Below, in pieces: positions 15,217 through 23,580 of a DNA stretch of 23,580 nt. Where the stretch lies: positions 493 through 24,072 of the forward strand of contig DNBN01000143.1 of assembly GCA_003491845.1 (NCBI GenBank), written 5' to 3'. Source of the stretch: Porticoccaceae bacterium. Lineage in GTDB: Bacteria; Pseudomonadota; Gammaproteobacteria; Pseudomonadales; Porticoccaceae. The stretch's first letter is position 1; every line of letters starts with the position of its first letter. A program made the translations under genes and the position numbers. The notes beneath the pieces are model-generated. The model saw nothing but the letters and a program-made list of their open reading frames with translations. It made no database searches and was not told the DNA's origin.

Positions 15217-16449
15217 ATGCTCGGTTGGACTTTAGGTTTACTTTGTGGTGCCAGTATTTTTGTTCTGTATCCCTTTTTTAGTTCACGAGTTGATAGTCAG
15301 TTAGGTAAGAGTACAGAGAAGAGAATCGCACAGCAGGACAATGTGCGTTCATATCAAGATCAACAAAAGCAACACAAACAACAGTTGAGTCTCGGCGAAA
15401 TTGATGAACAGCAATATGAACGTCTTCTGGCGGATGCTCAGAGGCTATTGCTATCAAATGCTGACGTTTCAACTCCCTCTGAATCGCCATTTAAGAGTGC
15501 TGGAGGTATGTGGTTAGCGCCGGTACTAGTGGTATTTTTGAGCGTTTCAACATTTTTTATATATCACCAGCTAGGTGCTTTTGCAGATCAAAATATCGCC
15601 GATTTAATTCAGCAGCAGTCGCTTGATAGCAATGATACGGAGGCGGCTAAAAAGCATAATGATAACCTTATAGCTGCGGTAGAGAAGCGAGTCGAAGATC
15701 AGACTGACAACGTTTACTATTGGATGATGTTGGCTCAGTCAGCGCTTGGTGATCAAGACATGGCACGCGCCAATAATTACTTTGCTCAGGCTCTTAAGGT
15801 GAAGCCAAAGGACAGTTATCTGCTCGGCCAATATGCTGAATCACTTTTTTTATTAGATCAGAGTAGGTTTACGGAACGAGTAACTCTTGCAGTTGATAAG
15901 GCTTTTATGGCTGATGCAAATAATTACACTGTTCTGGGGTTAAAAGGTATAGAGGCTTTTTCTAATAATGAGCTACATCAGGCCATTAGCTATTGGCGTC
16001 GAGCTCAGCAAAACCTTGACAGTAATAGTGTAGTATTTCAAGGACTTCAGTTGGGGATAGATAGGGCAGTGTTAATGCTCAGTGCGGCACCAGATAAGCC
16101 GGCACTATTTTCGGTGACAGTTGATTTGAGTATCGATGCTTCTGTGATATTTGAAAAAGATCAGCTAGTGTTTGTTGCAGTATTGCACAGTGAAGGACCA
16201 TCTATGCCCCTAGCAGCGATAAAGCTGCCCGCATCAAAACTGCCTGACAGAGTTACTTTAAGTGATAGAAATGTACTTGTTCCTGGTCAATCATTATCAT
16301 CGGCAAATATTATTAAAGTGGTGGCTCGATTATCATCAACAGGATCTGCAACACCGCAATCTGGTGATTGGGAGGCAGTGAGCGAGTCTCTAGTTCTGAC
16401 CCAAGAGGGCGTTCAAACCACACTGTCGATCAACCGTCGACGCCAATAA
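15217..16449 (+). CDS. ccmI: Cytochrome c maturation protein CcmI (TPR apocytochrome chaperone)
   Basis: Binds the C-terminus of apocytochrome c and delivers it to CcmF/CcmH. From ATG 15217 the protein has 410 residues: a first membrane helix (2-21), a cytoplasmic Gln/Lys-rich coiled-coil (about 31-80) with the family block LSLGEIDEQQYERLLAD (57-73), a second helix (about 98-117), periplasmic TPR repeats (about 150-270, e.g. YYWMMLAQSALGDQDMARAN) and a beta-rich C-terminal domain (about 300-410). The start is one base after the ccmH stop, with a good GGAGG upstream. It is the last gene of the operon; the only hairpin after it is a weak AT-only stem. Confidence 0.92.
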   Translation: MLGWTLGLLCGASIFVLYPFFSSRVDSQLGKSTEKRIAQQDNVRSYQDQQKQHKQQLSLGEIDEQQYERLLADAQRLLLSNADVSTPSESPFKSAGGMWLAPVLVVFLSVSTFFIYHQLGAFADQNIADLIQQQSLDSNDTEAAKKHNDNLIAAVEKRVEDQTDNVYYWMMLAQSALGDQDMARANNYFAQALKVKPKDSYLLGQYAESLFLLDQSRFTERVTLAVDKAFMADANNYTVLGLKGIEAFSNNELHQAISYWRRAQQNLDSNSVVFQGLQLGIDRAVLMLSAAPDKPALFSVTVDLSIDASVIFEKDQLVFVAVLHSEGPSMPLAAIKLPASKLPDRVTLSDRNVLVPGQSLSSANIIKVVARLSSTGSATPQSGDWEAVSESLVLTQEGVQTTLSINRRRQ

Positions 16450-16505
16450 TCGAAATTGTTTCCCAGAGTTGCAAACTAACCGCCTAAATGACTTATTTAA
16501 TGTTT

Positions 16506-16554
16506 TTTGTCACCACGATAATGTGTAAACTGTTAAATAATGATTCGTGACAAA
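16506..16554. repeat. Inverted repeat upstream of smc (8-bp arms, 33-bp gap)
   Basis: TTTGTCAC (16506-16513) and GTGACAAA (16547-16554) are exact reverse complements, 41 bp from centre to centre, in the 148-bp spacer between ccmI and smc. A GATAAT (16517-16522) lies between the arms, without a clear -35. This may be a paired operator or chance. Confidence 0.4.
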
Positions 16555-16597
16555 TACTGACCTCAGAATGTCTGATTAACCTACAAAATGGCGATAT

Positions 16598-19500
16598 ATG
16601 CGGCTTAAGTCAATCAAGTTATCGGGATTCAAATCTTTTGTTGACCCGACTAACGTTAAGTTTCCGAGCAATCTATGCGCGGTTGTAGGTCCCAATGGTT
16701 GCGGTAAATCAAATGTCATCGATGCGGTTCGATGGGTGATGGGTGAGAGTTCTGCCAAAAATCTTCGCGGCGACTCAATGTCAGATGTTATTTTTAATGG
16801 ATCTGGTGGACGCAAACCTGTTGGTCAGGCATCTGTAGAGCTGATATTTGATAACACAGACCAAAGAATTGTTGGCGAGTACGCGTCTTATAATGAAATT
16901 GGTATTCGTCGCAAGGTGACTCGTGATGGCCAGTCTAATTATTACTTAAACGGTAACAAGTGCCGTCGTCGTGATATCACCGATATTTTTCTTGGCACAG
17001 GTTTAGGGCCCAGAAGTTACGCGATTATTGAGCAGGGAATGATCTCTCGTTTGATTGAGTCTAAACCGGATGAACTGCGAATTTACATCGAAGAAGCGGC
17101 TGGCATTTCTAAATACAAAGAAAGGCGACGAGAAACAGAAAGTCGTATGCAGCGAACGATGGAAAACCTTGAGCGCTTAACTGACATTAGAGATGAGTTG
17201 GGGCGCCAACTAAGCAGATTAGAGCGCCAGGCTAAGGCGGCGGAAAAATACGCAGATTATAAGCAGGAGGAGCGCCAGCTTACCATAGAGTCTCTCGCGT
17301 TGAAGTGGAGAGCCTATAGTCATGATGCTGGTGACCTCAAGGCGATTATTGGCGGTTTAGATGTCGACAAAGAGAGAATTCTTGCAGAACGCAGTCACTG
17401 CGATGCAACCATTGAAAAATTGCGAGCTGAATTTGTAGATCAAAGCGATGCTTTTAATGAAATTCAGGCAAGATTTTATAAAGTTGGTGGCGAAGTTACT
17501 AGAATCGAACAGGCTATTGAACATGCACGGCAGCGGGCTCAGGACATTGATAGAGATTTGCAACAAACGGAATTGAATTATAGGGAAACCCATCAACAGC
17601 TCAACGCAGACAAACAAAAGGTCATTGGCTGGCAGGCAGAATTTGATGAACTTACTCCAGCGTTGACTGTGGCTATTGGACGTCAGGCGGAGTCATCAGA
17701 AGCGCTAAAAGAAGCCGAACTGATGTTGAGTGATTGGCAGCAGCGCTGGGATGAGTTTAATCAACACTCGGCCACGCCACGCCAACAGGCGGAAGTTCAA
17801 CAATCTCGCATTCAGCATCTTGAGCAGTTGATGCGTCGCCTGGGCGAGCGACAACAACGCTTACAAGAAGAAGCGCAAAGTTTCCATGCGAGTCCCGCTG
17901 AGGATGAACGCTCAGCTATTCAAGAGTTACTTGATGCCGCCGAACGCGTTCGAACAGTAATAGATTCTGAACAGCAGGAAAATCGCAAGGCGATTGAAAA
18001 TCTTCGTGAGCAAGAGAAGCAGGCTGATAGCGACTATAATCAGATTCGTAGCACTCAGCAGACTGCCCAGGGACGTCAAGCTTCCTTGCAAGCCCTACAA
18101 CAAGCTGCCATGGGCGATGATGCAGAGCAACGCTGGTTGTCTGACGTTGGCTTAGATAAAATGCCAAGGTTAGCCGAGCAAATAACCCCTATAAAAGGTT
18201 GGGAAGTTGCTGTAGAGACGGTTTTGGGGAGCTATTTGCAAGCTATTTCAGTCACTGATATGCCCGGCGCTATTGACCTTATGCAGGGTTTTTCAAAGGG
18301 CGAATTACTGTTTGTTGATGGTATGCCAGTATCGCCTGAAAAAGAGGAAAACCATGGAACAAAAGGCAGATGGCTCAGTGACTTTGTAGACGGAAATTCT
18401 GCACTTAACTTACTTGCAAATATCTATGCGGTAGAGTCCTTGCCAGAGGCCTTGGATTTACAGTCAAAGTTGAGCCCGAGAGAGTCTGTTGTAACTATCG
18501 ATGGGATTTGGCTAGGGGTAAATTGGGCTCGTGTTGCTCGAGACAAAGATGCAACTGCAGGAGTACTGCAGCGCAAACAAGAACTTGAATCAATTGAGGG
18601 TCAATTACAACGCTTTGCTGAAACTATTGGTGAGCTTGAACAGCGTCGCGCTGGCCATTCTCAGACAATGAACGCACTGGAGTCGAATCGACAAGCCCTG
18701 GCGATGCGGATTGAGGAGCAACAGCAGAATTATGCTGACTTGCGGTCAAAGTTAAGCGGCTTTGATGTTCAAATTGAGCAGTTTAAAGCGCGAAAGCAAC
18801 GTGCCGAAACTGAGCTTGTAGAAGTCAATGCACAAATGCTGTTGGAACAACAGCATTTGGCTAACGCACGGGTTCTGTTGCAGGAATCCATTGAAAAAAT
18901 GGAGGCTGACACGGCCACCAAAGAAAGCTTTGTTAGTGAACGTGACAAGGTTCGTAAAATAGTTGACCAAGCTCGCATTGACGCTCAAAAAAACCGTGAA
19001 AATGCTCAGCAGCTTACTTTGCGAGAAGGTTCTTTGAGTATTCAGCTGACCTCAGTAAACGAAGCGATTGTGCGCTTAGAGTTGCAGTTAAAGCGGTTAG
19101 AAGAACGTCGTGAGGAACTCAGATTGGCGTTCGAGGTAAAAGAAGATCCAACAGAAGATTACCAACAGCAATTAGCCCAACAATTAGCCTCTCGACTAAC
19201 CATAGAGGCCGAGCTTGGTGAGGCTCGAAAGCAGGTTGAAGCTATTGAATATCAGAGTAGAGAAGAACAGAAACGTCGTGGGGCTTTTGAGATTGAATTA
19301 CAAAAAGTTCAAGTGCAGCTTGAAGAGAAACGTCTGTCAGCTCAGGAAATTAGTACTCTAAGCGGGGCTCTAGAAGCTCAGATTGTCTCGCATAAGGGCG
19401 TTTTAGAAGATTTGCTAGATGTCTTGGTTGACGACGCTGACATCGTTGACTGGGAAGAGCAGCTTCAACTTATCGCCAATAGAGTGCAGCGATTGGGGCC

Positions 19501-20107
19501 AATTAATTTAGCAGCTATCGATGAATATGCCATTGAGTCTGAGCGGAAAGATTATCTTGATAAGCAAAATAGTGAACTTGAAGATGCTTTAGATACGCTA
19601 AAAACTGCGATTCAGAAAATTGATCGAGAGACTCGAACCCGTTTTAAGGAAACATTTGAATTAGTTAATACTCATATTCAATATTTATTCCCTAAATTAT
19701 TTGGTGGTGGTCATGCGTATTTGGAAATGACAGGGGAAGATTTGTTGAATACAGGTGTGACGCTTATGGCGAGGCCTCCGGGTAAAAAGAACGCGTCGAT
19801 ACATCTTCTTTCTGGTGGTGAAAAAGCACTCACAGCTATTGCTATGGTGTTTGCTATTTTTAAACTTAATCCAGCGCCATTTTGCATGCTCGATGAAGTT
19901 GATGCGCCTCTAGATGATGCCAATGTTGCTCGATATGCTGCAATGGTCAAAGAAATGTCTAGTGAGGTACAGTTTATATTTATCACTCATAACAAAATAT
20001 CGATGGAAGCGGCGAACCAACTTATGGGTGTCACCATGCACGAAGCTGGTGTCTCTCGGTTAGTGAGTGTTGATGTGGATCAAGCTGCTGAGCTTGCTGA
20101 TGCTTAG
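16598..20107 (+). CDS. smc: Chromosome partition protein SMC
   Basis: Large ATPase that, with ScpA and ScpB, extrudes DNA loops and helps segregate chromosomes. The 1169 residues follow the classic plan: N-terminal head with Walker A GPNGCGKSN (31-39) and R-loop region, a first coiled-coil (about 170-500), a hinge (about 505-660, with EVAVETVLGSYLQAI), a second coiled-coil (to about 1000), and the C-terminal head with signature LSGGEKALTAIAM (1071-1083), Walker B CMLDEVDAPLDDANV (D1099, E1100) and the ITHNK switch (H1131). The start ATG 16598 matches the family beginning MRLKSIKLSGFKSF, but the Shine-Dalgarno is weak. Its presence instead of MukB argues against an enteric host. It is followed by zipA and ligA, a conserved trio. 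Confidence 0.98.
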   Translation: MRLKSIKLSGFKSFVDPTNVKFPSNLCAVVGPNGCGKSNVIDAVRWVMGESSAKNLRGDSMSDVIFNGSGGRKPVGQASVELIFDNTDQRIVGEYASYNEIGIRRKVTRDGQSNYYLNGNKCRRRDITDIFLGTGLGPRSYAIIEQGMISRLIESKPDELRIYIEEAAGISKYKERRRETESRMQRTMENLERLTDIRDELGRQLSRLERQAKAAEKYADYKQEERQLTIESLALKWRAYSHDAGDLKAIIGGLDVDKERILAERSHCDATIEKLRAEFVDQSDAFNEIQARFYKVGGEVTRIEQAIEHARQRAQDIDRDLQQTELNYRETHQQLNADKQKVIGWQAEFDELTPALTVAIGRQAESSEALKEAELMLSDWQQRWDEFNQHSATPRQQAEVQQSRIQHLEQLMRRLGERQQRLQEEAQSFHASPAEDERSAIQELLDAAERVRTVIDSEQQENRKAIENLREQEKQADSDYNQIRSTQQTAQGRQASLQALQQAAMGDDAEQRWLSDVGLDKMPRLAEQITPIKGWEVAVETVLGSYLQAISVTDMPGAIDLMQGFSKGELLFVDGMPVSPEKEENHGTKGRWLSDFVDGNSALNLLANIYAVESLPEALDLQSKLSPRESVVTIDGIWLGVNWARVARDKDATAGVLQRKQELESIEGQLQRFAETIGELEQRRAGHSQTMNALESNRQALAMRIEEQQQNYADLRSKLSGFDVQIEQFKARKQRAETELVEVNAQMLLEQQHLANARVLLQESIEKMEADTATKESFVSERDKVRKIVDQARIDAQKNRENAQQLTLREGSLSIQLTSVNEAIVRLELQLKRLEERREELRLAFEVKEDPTEDYQQQLAQQLASRLTIEAELGEARKQVEAIEYQSREEQKRRGAFEIELQKVQVQLEEKRLSAQEISTLSGALEAQIVSHKGVLEDLLDVLVDDADIVDWEEQLQLIANRVQRLGPINLAAIDEYAIESERKDYLDKQNSELEDALDTLKTAIQKIDRETRTRFKETFELVNTHIQYLFPKLFGGGHAYLEMTGEDLLNTGVTLMARPPGKKNASIHLLSGGEKALTAIAMVFAIFKLNPAPFCMLDEVDAPLDDANVARYAAMVKEMSSEVQFIFITHNKISMEAANQLMGVTMHEAGVSRLVSVDVDQAAELADA

Positions 20108-20191
20108 GTTATATGGGCTTAAAGCGTGGTGTTTGGGATTAAAAAAATTTACAATGTGTCTCCTACGATAGATTTACATTAAGGTTCGATT

Positions 20192-21046
20192 ATGGATTTT
20201 GGTGCTAGAGAAATACTGATTTTTGTCGCCTTTTTAGCACTCATTGGGGTAGTGCTCGATGGTATGCGACGTGTCAAGCGCAATCGCTATGAAAAATTAC
20301 ACATGTCTTCCCGCAAAATGAATAAAACTGCTAGCAGAGATCATTTTGATGATAATGAACTGGATCAAAGCCAGTTCCCTTCAGGAGGATCCCGTGTGGT
20401 GGGTTCCCGTGAGGTTGACGACTCAGCCCACGCCAAAGTCGCGGCGAAAACCAATGAATTCACTTTTTTAAAGCAGCCAGAGCAGCAAGGCTTTGATCTT
20501 GATCATTCTATTTATGCTAGTCGAGATGATGAATTTAGCGATTTAGATTCTTTGTCGGTTGTGCAAGAGCCGCCCTCTGACTTTAATTCTAAGTCTAAAA
20601 CTAGTAGTGCTAATGAGGCCGTACAAGATGTATTAGTGATGCATTTAATGGCGCCCAAGGGCGATGTCATCAAAGGTAGTGATTTATTGGATGCGTCGAT
20701 GGCTGCGGGTTTGCGATATGGTGGTATGAAAATTTTTCATCGACATCGTAATGAAGATGGTTCGGGTGCAGTTCTTTTTAGTATGGCCAATGTGGTGAAT
20801 CCCGGCACCTTCGATCTTAATACCATGCCAACAATTACCTCTCCAGGTGTTACCCTATTTATGTCTTTGGACGAGAACGAGGACTCAATTGGTGCCTTTG
20901 ATTTGCTTGTTGATAGCGCACGGTTGATAGCAGAAAAATTACACCTCAATATTATGGACGAATCTCGAAGTTCAATGACAGCTCAAACCATTGATCATTA
21001 TCGGCAACGCGCAAAAAAAGCGATGGTCCAATCAGCTGATGAATAG
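20192..21046 (+). CDS. zipA: Cell division protein ZipA
   Basis: Anchors FtsZ protofilaments to the inner membrane and helps recruit later divisome proteins; known from gammaproteobacteria. The 284 residues have one N-terminal membrane helix (about 7-23) with the N-terminus outside, a basic segment (RRVKRNRYEK), a variable acidic and Ser-rich linker (about 45-144), and the C-terminal FtsZ-binding domain (about 146-280) with VLVMHLMAPKGDVIKGSDLL, GLRYGGMKIFHRH, SMANVVNPGTFDL and GVTLFMSL. The linker lacks the strong Pro/Gln bias seen in E. coli. It lies 84 bp after smc and 21 bp before ligA, so it is probably cotranscribed with ligA. AAGG lies about 8 bases before the ATG. Confidence 0.94.
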   Translation: MDFGAREILIFVAFLALIGVVLDGMRRVKRNRYEKLHMSSRKMNKTASRDHFDDNELDQSQFPSGGSRVVGSREVDDSAHAKVAAKTNEFTFLKQPEQQGFDLDHSIYASRDDEFSDLDSLSVVQEPPSDFNSKSKTSSANEAVQDVLVMHLMAPKGDVIKGSDLLDASMAAGLRYGGMKIFHRHRNEDGSGAVLFSMANVVNPGTFDLNTMPTITSPGVTLFMSLDENEDSIGAFDLLVDSARLIAEKLHLNIMDESRSSMTAQTIDHYRQRAKKAMVQSADE

Positions 21047-21049
21047 TAA

Positions 21050-23095
<2,046 letters not shown>

Positions 23096-23139
23096 GTCAG
23101 TAGTAGAGCGAAGTATAAAATCATGGGATATTTTAAGCA

Positions 23140-23361
23140 TTGACTAAATCTTCTTCAAAGCGATTACTTAAACGTCGATCAACATGGATTGCGACAATGG
23201 TCGCCTGTCTGATATTCATTTTGATGGCGGTGCAAGTTTATCAAATACCTGTACCCCTAATACTTAGTAATTTACTCAATATGTTGTTAGGTCTAGGCAT
23301 TATTATTGGACTCAGCGCGGCACTTGGTCGGCTACTAGTTTATCTGCGAAAGCGTCAATAG
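23140..23361 (+). CDS. Small two-helix inner-membrane protein, function unknown
   Basis: A 73-residue protein starting at TTG 23140 (no earlier start is possible because of an in-frame TAA four bases upstream; the next in-frame ATG is 23197). The beginning is strongly basic (KRLLKRRS), followed by two hydrophobic helices (about 15-34 and 38-66) joined by a short turn with prolines, and a basic end YLRKRQ. Both ends should therefore face the cytoplasm. I do not recognise a family. It is 44 bp after ligA and only 3 bp before the MFS gene, so it is likely cotranscribed with the transporter and may act with it. With the ATG start the first helix would be cut, so TTG seems better. Confidence is reduced by the absence of a clear Shine-Dalgarno. 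Confidence 0.62.
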   Translation: MTKSSSKRLLKRRSTWIATMVACLIFILMAVQVYQIPVPLILSNLLNMLLGLGIIIGLSAALGRLLVYLRKRQ

Positions 23362-23364
23362 AAG

Positions 23365-23580
23365 GTGCGCGTCGAGACATTTTCTTTTCGTCATTACATG
23401 TCTGCAATTGCTTTTAGTAATTTGGCAATGGGTATTCATACTATTCTTTTTCCCTGGTTAATCGTAGGCGTTTTAGAGCTTTCTCCTAGCCGTCTTGGTC
23501 TGGCGCAGATGGCAATTTTATTACCTAATTTATTATTCATACTACCCGGTGGGGTGGTTTCTGATGGCAGGCATAGAGGA
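23365..23580 (+). CDS. MFS transporter, N-terminal part, cut by window edge
   Basis: The open frame from GTG 23365 runs to the last base (72 codons). It begins MRVETFSFRHYMSAIAFSNL (first Met from GTG), goes on with a first membrane helix (about 12-34, ending FPWLIVGVL), a loop ELSPSRLG, a second helix (LAQMAILLPNLLFILPGGVV) and then SDGRHRG, which fits the conserved G-x-x-x-D-R-x-x-R loop between helices 2 and 3 of the major facilitator superfamily. An ATG at 23398 in the same frame would cut into the first helix. The substrate cannot be told from this fragment. Three bases separate it from the preceding small membrane protein gene. Confidence 0.7.
   Translation, partial: MRVETFSFRHYMSAIAFSNLAMGIHTILFPWLIVGVLELSPSRLGLAQMAILLPNLLFILPGGVVSDGRHRG

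Noticed and set aside
16481..16508. Terminator after ccmI (TAAAT-GACTT-ATTTA followed by a T run)
   Set aside because: The stem is only five A-T pairs, too weak to call; no better hairpin is seen in the spacer.
23123..23143. Tiny frame MGYFKH ending at the TTG start of the small membrane protein
   Set aside because: Six codons without evidence of function; it could at most act as a coupling leader.

Overview
The window is a chromosomal housekeeping region of a gammaproteobacterium with moderate GC (roughly 45%, estimated by eye). The taxonomic clues are: SMC rather than MukB; zipA, found only in gammaproteobacteria, between smc and ligA; a full System I cytochrome c maturation operon with separate ccmH and ccmI; and the order rpoD-dnaG-yqeY-rpsU facing tsaD-folB-folK. 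This resembles Pseudomonas and related marine lineages (Cellvibrionales/SAR92-like is my best guess, not proven). I see no insertion sequence, prophage, CRISPR array, tRNA or rRNA.

Layout. (1) Positions 1-4656, minus strand: the macromolecular synthesis operon rpsU-yqeY-dnaG-rpoD, with a clear intrinsic terminator/attenuator just after rpsU and a likely separate rpoD promoter carrying a palindrome over its -35. rpoD runs off the left edge, missing about 30 C-terminal codons. (2) 4943-6861, plus strand: tsaD (tRNA t6A modification), folB and folK (folate synthesis). (3) 6872-8863, minus strand: cca (tRNA CCA addition), then a pteridine reductase of the SDR family, convergent with folK across 10 bp. 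(4) 9159-9374: a small acidic-basic-acidic protein of unknown function. (5) 9480-16449, plus strand: ccmABCDEFGHI, nine genes packed by 1-8 base overlaps or very short gaps, four of them probably starting at GTG or TTG. (6) 16598-23095: smc, zipA, ligA (chromosome organisation, division, DNA ligation). (7) 23140-23580: a small two-helix membrane protein and the start of an MFS transporter cut by the right edge.

How the genes work together: region 1 couples translation (S21), replication priming and transcription initiation. Regions 2-3 combine tRNA modification or repair with pterin/folate metabolism. Region 5 moves haem to the periplasm, loads it on CcmE and ligates it to apocytochrome c, with CcmG/CcmH keeping the haem-binding cysteines reduced and CcmI presenting the apocytochrome.

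I did not find a previously undescribed system here. The observations worth a second look are regulatory (rpoD palindrome/promoter, rpsU attenuator, the smc upstream inverted repeat), one catalytic substitution in Cca (Glu for the first Asp of the DxD motif), unusual start codons in ccm, and two unassigned small proteins.
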